Position numbers and translations under genes: made by a program. Of a DNA stretch of 64,000 nucleotides, positions 18,920 through 27,529 are shown piece after piece. Origin of the DNA: Chitinophaga sp. CF418 (GTDB lineage Bacteria > Bacteroidota > Bacteroidia > Chitinophagales > Chitinophagaceae); assembly GCF_900142925.1 (NCBI RefSeq), contig NZ_FRCN01000001.1, positions 620,001 through 684,000 of the forward strand. Reading direction: 5' to 3'. Positions within the stretch are counted from its first letter, which is position 1. The number at the start of each line of letters is the position of its first letter. The notes beneath the pieces were generated by a model. That model saw nothing but the letters and a program-made list of their open reading frames with translations, was not told where the DNA came from and searched no databases.

Positions 18920-19004
18920 GGATATAATTTTAGTTACTATCTTCACCAAAATACCAAAATTATCGCACCTGCCAGCATGTGCAGGTAAATAATCCTGAAG
19001 GAAC

Positions 19005-19469
19005 ATGGAAAAAATTACTATAAGGGACGTACGAAAAGAAGATTGTCCGAGAATAATGGAGCTGATACAGGAGCTGGCAGAATACGAAAAAGCACCCGAG
19101 GCGGTGACCGTAACACTTCAGGAGTTTGAGGATGCAGGCTTCGGTAAAAACCCTGTCTGGAAAGCATTTGCGGCCACCCATACGGAAGACGGGAAAGAAA
19201 CAATTGTTGGTTTTGCGCTTTATTATATCCGTTATTCTACCTGGAAAGGATGCAGATTATACCTGGAAGATCTGATCGTAACAGAGCGTTTCAGAGGCAG
19301 ACGTATAGGTAATATGTTGTTTGAAAGATTATTCGAGGAAGTAAGGGAAAAGAAGCTGAAAGGCATGAACTGGCAGGTACTGGAATGGAATGAACCTGCT
19401 ATCAACTTCTACAAGAAACTAAACGCCAATTTCGACCCGGAGTGGTGGAATGCCAGCATTGACTTTTAA
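19005..19469 (+). CDS. GNAT-family N-acetyltransferase (SSAT/thialysine type)
   Basis: 154 residues. The acetyl-CoA-binding signature is ERFRGRRIGNMLFERL (R-x-x-G-x-G/I), and the preceding strand with YYIRYSTWKGCRLYLEDL is typical of diamine, spermidine/spermine or thialysine acetyltransferases. The C-terminal NEPAINFYKKLNA is the usual beta6-alpha4 element. The substrate is probably a polyamine or a lysine analogue but is not proved. AAGGA lies just before the ATG. It ends at a hairpin shared with fabD. Confidence 0.85.
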   Translation: MEKITIRDVRKEDCPRIMELIQELAEYEKAPEAVTVTLQEFEDAGFGKNPVWKAFAATHTEDGKETIVGFALYYIRYSTWKGCRLYLEDLIVTERFRGRRIGNMLFERLFEEVREKKLKGMNWQVLEWNEPAINFYKKLNANFDPEWWNASIDF

Positions 19470-19477
19470 ATAAAGAG

Positions 19478-19509
19478 AGAGGGATCAGGAGTTACGTCCT
19501 GATCCCTCT
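19478..19509. terminator. shared hairpin between GNAT and fabD
   Basis: A perfect 13-bp stem (AGAGGGATCAGGA with TCCTGATCCCTCT) and a 6-nt loop lie between two convergent genes. The T tracts on either side are short (TTTC on plus, CTCTTTATTT on minus), so it is a moderate bidirectional terminator. Confidence 0.75.
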
Positions 19510-19515
19510 TTCAAA

Positions 19516-20409
19516 TTAGCTGATTCCGTTCACCACGGCATCTTTCTGTATCTTCACGATCAGCCCCTGCAATACCTTGCCAGGGCCTACTTCTGTAAAT
19601 GTAGTTGCACCGTCGGCTACCATAGCCTGTACGGACTGTGTCCAGCGTACCGCGCCAGTCAGCTGATCGATCAGGTTTTGCTTGATCTCTGCCGGAGTGC
19701 TGACAGCTTTAGCCACCACGTTCTGATATACCGGGCAGGACGGTGTGCTGAAAGTTGTTTTCTCAATAGCCGCCTTCAGCTCTTCTTTGGCAGGCGCCAT
19801 CAACGGAGAATGGAACGCACCACCTACAGGCAGTACCAGGGCTCTTTTGGCACCCGCCGCTTTCATTCTTTCACAGGCTATATCAATACCTTTGATGGAA
19901 CCGGAAATCACCAGCTGGCCAGGGCAGTTGAAGTTGGCAGGTACTACTACCTCCCCTGTTTCTGCACTTACAGCAGCACAAATCTCCTCCACTTTTGCAT
20001 CGTCCAGCGCCAGCACAGCTGCCATTGTAGATGGCTGCAGCTCACAGGCCTTCTGCATAGCTGTAGCGCGTATGAATACCAGGCGTAATGCGTCTTCGAA
20101 TGTCAGTGTACCATTGGCCACCAGCGCCGAAAATTCACCCAGAGAATGTCCAGCTACCATGTCTGGTTTTGCCGCAGGCTCAGCACACAGGAAAGCGATC
20201 ACGCTATGCAGGAACACTGCCGGTTGCGTCACCTTGGTTTGTTTCAGGTCTTCCTCAGTACCGGAAAACATAATGTCTGATATACGGAAGCCCAAAATTT
20301 CGTTGGCTTTCTCGAAAAGCTCTTTTGCTTTAGGATTGCTATCGTACAGATTCTTGCCCATACCCGGGAACTGAGAACCCTGTCCTGGAAAAACGTAAGC
20401 GTGTTTCAT
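19516..20409 (-). CDS. fabD: malonyl-CoA:ACP transacylase
   Basis: 297 residues. It loads malonyl groups onto acyl carrier protein for fatty acid synthesis. It starts with AYVFPGQGSQFPGMGK; the active-site Ser is in GHSLGEFSAL (about residue 92), Arg in IRATAMQ (about 117) and His in GGAFHSPLM (about 201). Length is normal. It stands alone, 5.9 kb from fabH, between a convergent acetyltransferase and a divergent hypothetical gene. Confidence 0.95.
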   Translation of the reverse strand: MKHAYVFPGQGSQFPGMGKNLYDSNPKAKELFEKANEILGFRISDIMFSGTEEDLKQTKVTQPAVFLHSVIAFLCAEPAAKPDMVAGHSLGEFSALVANGTLTFEDALRLVFIRATAMQKACELQPSTMAAVLALDDAKVEEICAAVSAETGEVVVPANFNCPGQLVISGSIKGIDIACERMKAAGAKRALVLPVGGAFHSPLMAPAKEELKAAIEKTTFSTPSCPVYQNVVAKAVSTPAEIKQNLIDQLTGAVRWTQSVQAMVADGATTFTEVGPGKVLQGLIVKIQKDAVVNGIS

Positions 20410-20637
20410 CTGATTTGGTTTACGCTACCTGACACATGCATTAATATTTCTGCATATATCTTGGTAACTGGATTGCAAATATTCATACTCTTTGTGATAT
20501 ATCAAAATCCCACTTAAAAAAGGCGGGATTATAGCTGCGGTTGTTTAACTTGCATTAACCTTTTCTCCATGTAGCATTTCGATCCGTTCAGTAGAACACC
20601 AGGTAATTCTTTAACAGGGGTTAAAATACATACTGCA

Positions 20638-21072
20638 ATGATAACAGGAAATGATTACACGATAATTTCAAACAAAGAGTTCAGTGAATTCTTCCCGGCT
20701 TTTATTGAGGACCTCAAAACGAGGGACGTACACCTCATTGTGGAAGAAGTGGAAGTTGTTGAAGAAGAGGTGTATGAGTATGTGCTGGCAAAAGACAAAA
20801 AAACATTTCAGGAATATCGTGAAAACGGGTATGCTATAAATGAGCGTGGGGAAGGTTGTTTTGTAATAATTGCCAAAAGGGTTCACAGGCTGGAATATAA
20901 TGTTGAGATCACAACGAAGATAGAAGATGATGTAGAAGAGGCGATCGATCCTTATTCTTCAGTGTTGATATTGAGGGATACCTGGAGTTATACGCTGGTA
21001 TTGCCGGCTGTAATTGAGGATAGCGATTATTGTCAGCGTGTATATAATATAGCCGTGAATGTGTTGAGGTAA
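20638..21072 (+). CDS. hypothetical acidic protein
   Basis: 144 residues, not recognised. It has no signal peptide or membrane segment and is rich in Glu/Asp/Val, with a charged run VEEVEVVEEEVYEYV near 35-50. The pattern of alternating hydrophobic strands suggests a small alpha/beta cytoplasmic protein. The ATG at 20638 has a 228-bp upstream region shared with divergent fabD. A hairpin follows the stop. Its A/T-rich codon use compared with fabD hints at a different history, but I have not computed this. Confidence 0.65.
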   Translation: MITGNDYTIISNKEFSEFFPAFIEDLKTRDVHLIVEEVEVVEEEVYEYVLAKDKKTFQEYRENGYAINERGEGCFVIIAKRVHRLEYNVEITTKIEDDVEEAIDPYSSVLILRDTWSYTLVLPAVIEDSDYCQRVYNIAVNVLR

Positions 21073-21074
21073 AT

Positions 21075-21104
21075 AAAAAAACCGCCTGACAACGCCAGAC
21101 GGTT
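21075..21104 (-). terminator. folE terminator, possibly bidirectional
   Basis: AACCG-C-CTG and CAG-A-CGGTT form an 8-bp stem with one C-A mismatch around a 7-nt loop. Seven A residues on the plus strand (21075-21081) give a T run on the minus strand, so it fits best as the end of folE. The convergent hypothetical gene may also use it. Confidence 0.7.
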
Positions 21105-21122
21105 CATATCTTTTTGTCGAAC

Positions 21123-21710
21123 TTATTTCGTGATCAAACGCATAAACTCATTCCTCGTCCTGCCATCTTCAAACTGACCTGAAAACGCAGACGTTGTCGT
21201 CACTGAATTCTGCTTCTGCACACCACGCATCATCATACACAAATGCTGCGCTTCTATTACCACTCCCACTCCCAGCGGCTGCAGCGTCTCCTGGATAGCA
21301 TCAAGGATCTGATGGGTCATACGTTCCTGTACCTGTAGTCTGCGCGCGTACACATCCACTACACGGGCCAGCTTGCTCAGACCGGTAATATACCCATTAG
21401 GAATATAGGCAATATGCGCCTTGCCGAAAAATGGTAACATATGGTGTTCGCACAGGGAGTACAACTCAATGTCCTTTACGATCACCATTTCACTATATGC
21501 TTCTGTAAACCTGGCTCCTTCCAGGATAGCTTTCGCATCCATCTGGTAACCTTCAGTGAGGAATTGCATTGCTTTGGCCACACGTTCCGGTGTCTTCAAT
21601 AGTCCCTCTCTCTCAACGTCTTCTCCTAATAACTCTATGCTGCTCTTGTAATGATGAATAAGCTCATTCGTTATCTTTTCATCATACGTTTCTATCTTAT
21701 TGTAAGCCAT
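21123..21710 (-). CDS. folE: GTP cyclohydrolase I
   Basis: 195 residues. Converts GTP to 7,8-dihydroneopterin triphosphate, the first step to folate, biopterin and queuosine. The zinc ligands are visible as Cys87 and His90 (LCEHHMLPF) and Cys158 (HLCMMMRG); the catalytic HHMLP and the QERMT and TSAFSG motifs are present. It follows the pterin synthase gene by 67 nt in the same direction, so both are probably made together. Confidence 0.95.
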   Translation of the reverse strand: MAYNKIETYDEKITNELIHHYKSSIELLGEDVEREGLLKTPERVAKAMQFLTEGYQMDAKAILEGARFTEAYSEMVIVKDIELYSLCEHHMLPFFGKAHIAYIPNGYITGLSKLARVVDVYARRLQVQERMTHQILDAIQETLQPLGVGVVIEAQHLCMMMRGVQKQNSVTTTSAFSGQFEDGRTRNEFMRLITK

Positions 21711-21777
21711 TACTATAATTAACTTAGTCTAATAATCGGCAATTCCTGAATATCCGTGGTATGGGATATGTTATAGC

Positions 21778-22191
21778 TTATTTGCCACCAAAGTATTCTA
21801 CATAGATACGAGGCGTCTCATACAGCTTAATACAATGTAATTCTACTCCGGCGGGCAGATGAGGCGTCAGTTGGTCCCAGATGCCTATAGCGAGATTTTC
21901 AGCAGAAGTAAATATGCCGGCCATGAAATCAACATCCACGTTCAGATTCCTGTGGTCTACCTTTTCCACAATATAATCCTTGATAAGTACGCCGAGTGTC
22001 TTGGCATTAAATACAAATCCGGTTTCCGGATCTGGCGTTCCCTTTACTGTGACGTGTAATTCGTAATTATGACCGTGCCAGTTTTCGTTAGCACATTTAC
22101 CAAACACTTCCTCGTTCTTTTCCTTACTCCAAGCGGGATTGGATAACTTATGCGCCGCATTGAAGTTCTCCACACGCGTTAAATAGATCAT
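21778..22191 (-). CDS. 6-pyruvoyl-tetrahydropterin / 6-carboxytetrahydropterin synthase family (COG0720)
   Basis: 137 residues. Zinc ligands are His14, His39 and His41; the catalytic Cys is Cys33. The motif is C33-A-N-E36-N-W-H-G-H, that is CxxExxHGH, not the CxxxHGH of E. coli QueD. In this family the spacing and the Glu sort queuosine enzymes from biopterin- and folate-type ones, and CxxExxHGH is, as I recall, the dual-function type that can also replace FolB. Coupling with folE supports a pterin role, but queuosine synthesis remains possible. No gene symbol is given for that reason. Confidence 0.88.
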   Translation of the reverse strand: MIYLTRVENFNAAHKLSNPAWSKEKNEEVFGKCANENWHGHNYELHVTVKGTPDPETGFVFNAKTLGVLIKDYIVEKVDHRNLNVDVDFMAGIFTSAENLAIGIWDQLTPHLPAGVELHCIKLYETPRIYVEYFGGK

Positions 22192-22265
22192 TATTTACTC
22201 TATATTTTCCGCAAAAATACAATAATTCGATCAGAACCGATCGTTACACAAAAACCAAAAGCGCC

Positions 22266-22273
22266 TACCTTTG
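22266..22273 (+). promoter_or_regulatory. mqnB -7 promoter box, very short leader
   Basis: TACCTTTG matches the TAnnTTTG consensus exactly and ends 4 nt before the mqnB ATG at 22278, so the transcript would be nearly leaderless. The -33 position reads GTTA, a weak match. The element lies in the 86-bp divergent gap with the pterin synthase gene. Confidence 0.5.
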
Positions 22274-22277
22274 CATC

Positions 22278-22928
22278 ATGAAAATTTTGGTTACCGCAGC
22301 TACTACCTTTGAAATCCAGCCTTTTATGGACCATCTGGCCGGGAAGAATTACCGGAATTGCCAGGTAACCACCCTGATAGGCGGCATCGGCATGATGCAT
22401 ACCGCTTACCAACTGGGCAGGCAGTTCGCCTCATCCCGACCGGATTTTGCCATTCAGGCCGGCATTGCCGGCTGTTTTGATCATTCCTGGGAAATGGGAA
22501 AAGTAGTGATCATCGACAAAGAACAGTTAGGCGATCTGGGCGTTGAAGATGACCAGGCCTATAAAGACCTGTTTGACATACAGTTATGGCAACCGGATCA
22601 GCCTCCCTTCACTAACAGGCAGCTTATTAATCCGCTGAAAGATATCCCCCACCTGCCGGAGCTTCCGATTGCTTCAGGTGTGACTATCAATACCGTCAGC
22701 GGTAGCGAGCGCACCCGTCAGCTGCTGCTGGATAAGTATAAGCCGGAAGTTGAAAGTATGGAAGGCGCGGCTTTTCATTACGCCTGCCTGCTGGAAAAGA
22801 TTCCCTTCCTGCAATTGCGGAGTATCTCCAACTACGTGGAGGTAAGAGATAAAAGCAAATGGAAGATCCAGCTGGCTATTAAAGAATTGAATGATACATT
22901 GATTAAATATTTTGAACGATGGAACTAA
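22278..22928 (+). CDS. mqnB: futalosine hydrolase
   Basis: 216 residues. Nucleoside phosphorylase fold: the N-terminus MKILVTAATTFEIQPF, the central QAGIAGCF and the C-terminal VESMEGAAFHYAC, which holds the ribose-binding Glu pair. It splits futalosine (or aminofutalosine) in the futalosine route to menaquinone. Assignment over the related MTA/SAH nucleosidase rests on the direct neighbour mqnD, which it overlaps by 10 nt (22919-22928). Confidence 0.9.
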   Translation: MKILVTAATTFEIQPFMDHLAGKNYRNCQVTTLIGGIGMMHTAYQLGRQFASSRPDFAIQAGIAGCFDHSWEMGKVVIIDKEQLGDLGVEDDQAYKDLFDIQLWQPDQPPFTNRQLINPLKDIPHLPELPIASGVTINTVSGSERTRQLLLDKYKPEVESMEGAAFHYACLLEKIPFLQLRSISNYVEVRDKSKWKIQLAIKELNDTLIKYFERWN

Positions 22929-23704
22929 CATTAGGATTCTCACCATGCCCGAATGATACATTCATTTTTGACGCTATGGTGAATAACAAGATCGATACAA
23001 AGGGCCTCACATTCAACACACAGCTTGAAGATGTTGAAACACTGAACAAGTGGGCTATGCAGGGCAAACTGGCTGTTACCAAACTGAGTTTTGGCGTATA
23101 CCAGAAAGTGAAAGATAAATACGAACTGCTTAACAGTGGCAGCGCTTTAGGCAGAGGCTGCGGACCACTGCTCATAGCAAAAAAAGATATCCCGCAGGAA
23201 AAGATTAAGGATTGTAAAATTGCTATCCCGGGGGAAAATACAACAGCTAATTTACTCTTCTCTATTGCATTTCCGGAAGCTAAACAAAAAGAAGTACTGA
23301 TATTCTCTGATATTGAAAATGCAGTACTGGACGGTAGAGTAGATGCAGGTGTGATCATTCATGAAAACAGGTTCACTTATCAGCAGAAAGGTCTTGTGAA
23401 AATTATTGATCTTGGTGAATACTGGGAAAACACCACCGGTAGCCCAATTCCCTTAGGAGGTATCTTTATCCGGAAAGATATTCCTGATCATATCAAACAA
23501 CAGGTAGATCAGCTGATACATGACAGTCTGCAATATTCCTACAAACATTATCCTGCATTATCATCCTATGTAACTGATCATGCGCAGGAAATGGATGAAG
23601 CAGTGATGCGTCAGCATATCGATCTGTATGTAAATGATTTCAGCCTTGGCCTCGGTGAAGCGGGTAAAGCGGCGGTTGACAGACTGATGTCCGTATATGG
23701 GTAA
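22919..23704 (+). CDS. mqnD: 1,4-dihydroxy-6-naphthoate synthase
   Basis: 261 residues. It starts MELTLGFSPCPNDTFIFDAM, the signature of MqnD, and has KLSFGVY and GRGCGPLL further on; the overall form is a periplasmic-binding-protein-like two-lobe fold used as an enzyme. It converts cyclic de-hypoxanthine futalosine to 1,4-dihydroxy-6-naphthoate for menaquinone. Its start overlaps mqnB by 10 nt, so the two are translationally coupled. Other mqn genes are not in the window. Confidence 0.93.
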   Translation: MELTLGFSPCPNDTFIFDAMVNNKIDTKGLTFNTQLEDVETLNKWAMQGKLAVTKLSFGVYQKVKDKYELLNSGSALGRGCGPLLIAKKDIPQEKIKDCKIAIPGENTTANLLFSIAFPEAKQKEVLIFSDIENAVLDGRVDAGVIIHENRFTYQQKGLVKIIDLGEYWENTTGSPIPLGGIFIRKDIPDHIKQQVDQLIHDSLQYSYKHYPALSSYVTDHAQEMDEAVMRQHIDLYVNDFSLGLGEAGKAAVDRLMSVYG

Positions 23705-23721
23705 ACATTAGCAGGTATAAT

Positions 23722-23761
23722 AAAAACAGCCCACAGATGACTTGTAATTGTCTGTGGGCTG
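23722..23761 (-). terminator. photolyase terminator
   Basis: CAGCCCACAGA and TCTGTGGGCTG form a perfect 11-bp stem. The A run 23722-23726 gives five T residues after the stem on the minus strand, so it ends the photolyase transcript. It may also slow plus-strand transcripts from mqnD, whose stop is 23 nt before the stem. Confidence 0.85.
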
Positions 23762-23812
23762 CTTATGTCTTAATGATCGTATTGTTCCCCCGCTTCTATT
23801 TATTGCGATGAC

Positions 23813-25117
23813 CTAAGAAGCTAATGCGGCTTTATAAACTTCCAGTACCCTTTTGCGCGCCTGCTCATGCACAACCATTGGTTTTACATAAGTCAGTTCT
23901 TCAAATTCAGGCACCCATTTTCTGATATATTCAAAAGAAGGATCAAAACGTTGCGTTTGCAGCGTCGGATTAAACACCCTGAAATAAGGCGCTGCATCAC
24001 AACCACAACCTGCCGCCCATTGCCAGTTACCATTGTTTGCTGCCAGATCATAATCGAGTAATTTCTTAGCGAAATAAGCTTCTCCCCAACGCCAGTCTAT
24101 CAACAGATGTTTCGTAAGAAAACTTGCAGTGATCATACGTACACGGTTATGCATAAAACCTGTCGTATTCAGTTCACGCATGCCTGCATCTACAATAGGA
24201 TAACCGGTTTGTCCGTCACACCATTGCTGAAATTCTTTTTCATTATTCCGCCATTGTATGTTATCATATTCACGACGGAAAGAATGTTCTACAACATGCG
24301 GAAAATGCCACAGTATCATCTGAAAGAAATCACGCCATATCAGTTCCCCAAGAAATGTCTCGTTTAACTGATTAGCACGTTCTGCTATTTCACGTATGCT
24401 CATCGTGCCAAAACGCAGATGTAATCCAATATGTGTAGTACCTTCAATACCCGGCAGATCGCGTGTTTTATCATAGTTCTTTATCACGCTGTCCTTTACT
24501 CTCATGGAGGGGAATCCCCTATCTCCGGCAAGGAATCCGATAGCACGCAGGCTCGGTACCTTTTTAGCTTTCTGTTTGAAGAAATTCCTGAAATATGTTT
24601 CTGTAGGATATGCTTGTAAAGAATAATCATCCAGTAAGGTTTTCCATTTTTTACTATAAGGTGTAAATACCGTATATGGTTCTCCGTTATCTTTCAAAAC
24701 TTCATCACGGTCAAAGATAACCTGGTCTTTGTACTGATGAAAGGCAATTCCCTTCAACTTCAGCCGCTTCGCAATATCTGCGTCCCGTTTTACTGCATAA
24801 GGCTCGTAGTCGATGTTGGTGAACACTTCCTGTACATCATACTGTGTGGTCCAGTGTTCGAACGCTTCCTGCGGAGTACCATAAAAAACATCCAGTGTAC
24901 TGCCCAGCTTACTGAGTTTTACCTGCAGATCATTCAATGTGTCATGAAGAAACGTGACGCGTCTGTCATGCTTGTCTTCAAGATCATTCAGAATGTTTGT
25001 GTCGAACACAAAGACAGGGACAACAGGATTTGTTGACTTCAAAGCGTAGTATAAAGCTGCGTGGTCAAGCAAACGTAAATCACGTCGCAACCAGCATAAA
25101 TTTATAGTTGGAGGCAT
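23813..25117 (-). CDS. deoxyribodipyrimidine photolyase / cryptochrome
   Basis: 434 residues from ATG 25117. The frame extends upstream to 25234, but the real protein begins PPTINLCWLRRDLRLLDHAAL, the canonical photolyase N-terminus. The antenna-binding alpha/beta domain (about 1-130) is followed by the FAD-binding helical domain with GELIWRDFFQMILWHFP and the electron-transfer Trp region NGNWQWAAGCGCDAAPYFR. It repairs pyrimidine dimers with blue light or acts as a photoreceptor; sequence alone favours a class I CPD-type enzyme. The class IV aminotransferase lies 142 bp upstream in the same direction. Confidence 0.92.
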   Translation of the reverse strand: MPPTINLCWLRRDLRLLDHAALYYALKSTNPVVPVFVFDTNILNDLEDKHDRRVTFLHDTLNDLQVKLSKLGSTLDVFYGTPQEAFEHWTTQYDVQEVFTNIDYEPYAVKRDADIAKRLKLKGIAFHQYKDQVIFDRDEVLKDNGEPYTVFTPYSKKWKTLLDDYSLQAYPTETYFRNFFKQKAKKVPSLRAIGFLAGDRGFPSMRVKDSVIKNYDKTRDLPGIEGTTHIGLHLRFGTMSIREIAERANQLNETFLGELIWRDFFQMILWHFPHVVEHSFRREYDNIQWRNNEKEFQQWCDGQTGYPIVDAGMRELNTTGFMHNRVRMITASFLTKHLLIDWRWGEAYFAKKLLDYDLAANNGNWQWAAGCGCDAAPYFRVFNPTLQTQRFDPSFEYIRKWVPEFEELTYVKPMVVHEQARKRVLEVYKAALAS

Positions 25118-25259
25118 AAGAGTGGTTAGTTTTGCATTCTCAAATAAACAATCGCAGGTACAAGATAAACCGGATAAAACAAAGAAAGTGCCACTAAAAA
25201 TATGCCACTGCCGTGCAGGTTCAGTATATATCACTAAATAATTAATGGTATATTTTTAT

Positions 25260-26105
25260 CTATAATCCTTCGTGGATGAGTTCATGTAGAATAACCGCAG
25301 TGGCATTTCCATAACTGCTATCGCGGAATGCACCTACCCAGCGGATACCGGTAACGGCATTGGTGAGAAATATTTCATCTGCCGTCTCAAGATCTGCTAC
25401 TGTTATAGGTTTCTCGCTAACAGCGAATGGCATTTCCATACGTAGCAGATTCTTACGCATCACTCCGCACACTCCTCCTTCAGATAATGGAGGTGTGATA
25501 ATCTCCCGCCCCTGCACTATAAAAAGATTGGCGATAGTAGTGTCTGCCACTCTTCCGCAGGGGTTCAGCAATACTGCTTCATTAATGCGGTGTTGTTTTG
25601 CATACATAGCGGCCATAACATATGGCAGGCAATTATTCGACTTTATATAGGAATATTTATCGCTCGGTTTTCTTACATCGGGGAAAATATCCAGCCTCAG
25701 TCCGGTCACATTTAACTCCAATGTCTGCCGGTTCAGTTCCCAGCTCTGGATAATGAAATTCGGCAGGTTATTTATCGGGTCATATAAGCCTCCGTCCGAC
25801 CTGAAAACGGTCAGCCTTACCCTTGCCAGCCGCTCATGACCATTCCGGCTGCAAAGCTCTGTTATGAGCCTGGTAAAATATGCCTTTGTAAATTGCTGGG
25901 GAACATCAAAATGAAGGAGGTTCATGCTGGACATCAGCCGCTCAAAGTGCAGATCAGCCAGCAGGATCCGTCCCTGGTACACCCGCATGGTTTCAAAACA
26001 ACCATCTCCATAACGGAAGGAACGGTTATCGGCCGTTAGTATAGGCTCGGACGCCGCAATAAACTTACCATTATAACATAAAGAACCCGATTGCACTTCG
26101 AACAC
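25260..26105 (-). CDS. class IV (PLP-dependent) aminotransferase
   Basis: 281 residues. The PLP Lys is in YSYIKSNNCLP (about residue 165), and FRYGDGCFETMRV, RVADTTIANLF and EIFLTNAVTGI are the conserved class IV blocks. Members make branched-chain amino acids, D-amino acids or 4-aminobenzoate (aminodeoxychorismate lyase, PabC). The short length and FGDGxFET-type start fit PabC or a D-amino-acid-type enzyme best, but the choice cannot be settled here, so no symbol is given. Confidence 0.85.
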   Translation of the reverse strand: MFEVQSGSLCYNGKFIAASEPILTADNRSFRYGDGCFETMRVYQGRILLADLHFERLMSSMNLLHFDVPQQFTKAYFTRLITELCSRNGHERLARVRLTVFRSDGGLYDPINNLPNFIIQSWELNRQTLELNVTGLRLDIFPDVRKPSDKYSYIKSNNCLPYVMAAMYAKQHRINEAVLLNPCGRVADTTIANLFIVQGREIITPPLSEGGVCGVMRKNLLRMEMPFAVSEKPITVADLETADEIFLTNAVTGIRWVGAFRDSSYGNATAVILHELIHEGL

Positions 26106-26130
26106 TTTAACTTTTAATTGGACTGTTAAG

Positions 26131-26364
26131 TTACGGAAAATTAATGGGGTAAAAATGGGTAGCGGTTACCCGGCCTGATGCCGGATAACCGTCTTTTTTC
26201 ACATAGGACAGGGGTTCTTCCCGGCTTAGGCAGGGATGAACACCTGTAATACCTGACAACCCAATATTGGAAACTGCTGATGATACGGAAATCCTCAGGC
26301 GCGACTACGCACAAACCCTGGCACAGGCTTGCAATCCACCAGGTGTGGTACAGTATTCTTTCAT
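26131..26364 (-). pseudogene. possible broken small ORF with one in-frame TAG
   Basis: From an ATG at 26364 the minus strand reads 19 codons (MKEYCTTPGGLQACARVCA), a TAG, then 57 open codons ending NFP before TAA at 26131. The later part (for example LSREEPLSYVKKDGYPASG) looks somewhat protein-like, and the first part is Cys-rich. It could be a short gene interrupted by an amber codon, or chance. No family is recognised. A second frame in the same place is also open, so confidence is low. Confidence 0.25.
26163..26199 (+). terminator. terminator-like hairpin facing plus strand, no plus gene before it
   Basis: CGGTTA-C-CCGGC pairs with GCCGG-A-TAACCG (11 of 12 bp) around CTGAT and is followed by GTCTTTTTT. 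Geometry is that of an intrinsic terminator on the plus strand, but the only upstream gene there is the minus-strand aminotransferase. It may end an antisense RNA or be fortuitous. Confidence 0.45.
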
Positions 26365-26770
26365 AATTCAAAAAAAAGTATAAGATAAATAGGACATTTC
26401 GAACAATCACATGACAGGAATTAAATTCCAACATATACCATTCGGTACTTGTAATCATTCAGTATTCTGCTCCATTCAGGATAGATACATACGTGGTCTT
26501 AATTTCATAGTGTTGCTTGATTCTCTGAACGTTCACGACAATTTCCACAATGCGCGTTACATTGTACGATTTAAAGTTTTGGTTGTTCCCTCAGGAAATA
26601 TTGACTTCTCTTATCTGATTTGCTTTCGAATGCCGTTCACATACGCTACTGCTATACTAATCGCTAACAGTAATTGACATAGCAAAGATGCTGATTTTGT
26701 TTTATTATACAATAGCAAGTTAAGGGTATTGCAAATATGAGGGATAATACTTATGAAAAAATAAAAAATT
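26365..26770. other. AT-rich gap without a supported gene
   Basis: Together with the flanking elements this makes a 724-bp stretch between the aminotransferase and scoB. The only open frames are short, have no recognisable sequence and overlap each other on both strands. I see no tRNA-like or riboswitch-like structure. Confidence 0.5.
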
Positions 26771-26818
26771 AGGAATTGAGAATTCAACACGAAGAGTTAT
26801 CGCGGCATTTCAATTCCT
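26771..26818 (-). repeat. second TCAGGAATT hairpin element, downstream of scoB
   Basis: AGGAATTGA (26771-26779) pairs with TCAATTCCT (26810-26818). On the minus strand it begins TCAGGAATTG, as in the element at 13650-13773, and is followed by TAATTTTTTATTTT. It lies 12 nt past the scoB stop codon and probably ends that operon. Confidence 0.6.
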
Positions 26819-26829
26819 GATCCAGATGC

Positions 26830-27489
26830 TTAATTCAGCTTCATTTCCGGTATATCTCCCTTGACTATCAGCCGTCCTGCTGTTTTGGCAATGATCTCCT
26901 CCACACTTACACCGGGAGCCCTTTCCAGTAAAAGGAAGCCTTCGGGAGTGATATCCATTACCGCCAGCTCGGTTACCACTTTTTTCACACATGATACTCC
27001 TGTCAGAGGTAAGGTACACGTTGGTAGCAATTTGCTCTCCCCTTTGGGATTTGTATGCATCATCGCCACGATAATATTTTTTGCGGATGCTACCAGGTCC
27101 ATCGCTCCTCCCATTCCTTTTACCATTTTACCAGGTATTTTCCAGTTGGCGATATCCCCTGCGTCAGATACTTCCATGGCGCCCAATACGGTAAGATCCA
27201 CCTTTCCTGCCCTGATCATGCCAAAGCTCTCTGCAGAGTCAAAAAAAGCGCCTCCCGGCAGTACAGTGACCGTTTCCTTACCGGCATTGATCAGGTCTGC
27301 ATCTATCTCCTGCTCATCGGGATAAGGGCCCATGCCCAGCAATCCGTTTTCAGACTGTAACATGATAGAGATACCAGAAGGTACGAAATTGGCGACCAGG
27401 GTTGGGATACCAATACCCAGGTTCACATACATACCGTCGCGCAGTTCCTGTGCTATTCTTTTGGCTATGCTGTATTTATCTAAAGACAT
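26830..27489 (-). CDS. scoB: 3-oxoacid CoA-transferase subunit B
   Basis: 219 residues. The active-site Glu is in [12 protein letters not shown] (about residue 51), and the N-terminal [25 protein letters not shown] is typical of the beta subunit. With subunit A it moves CoA between succinyl-CoA and acetoacetate, linking ketone body or fatty acid use to central metabolism. It follows scoA by 40 nt and is the last gene of the run. Confidence 0.95.
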   Translation of the reverse strand: MSLDKYSIAKRIAQELRDGMYVNLGIGIPTLVANFVPSGISIMLQSENGLLGMGPYPDEQEIDADLINAGKETVTVLPGGAFFDSAESFGMIRAGKVDLTVLGAMEVSDAGDIANWKIPGKMVKGMGGAMDLVASAKNIIVAMMHTNPKGESKLLPTCTLPLTGVSCVKKVVTELAVMDITPEGFLLLERAPGVSVEEIIAKTAGRLIVKGDIPEMKLN

Positions 27490-27529
27490 AATGATTTTCA
27501 GATTTGAGGTTGCAGTAAACAGTGAGGGA

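Noticed and set aside
18920..19006. Longer DinB start
   Set aside because: It would overlap the divergent acetyltransferase start, and the typical first helix begins at the ATG at 18919.
20511..20534. Hairpin AATCCC/GGGATT upstream of fabD as a terminator or riboswitch
   Set aside because: The stem is only 6 bp and the T run is inside the loop rather than after it; probably fortuitous.
25118..25234. Longer photolyase start
   Set aside because: The additional 39 residues do not resemble the family; the canonical N-terminus begins at 25117.
26411..26677. 88-residue plus-strand open frame in the gap before scoB
   Set aside because: No start signal, no recognisable motifs, composition like surrounding non-coding AT-rich DNA.
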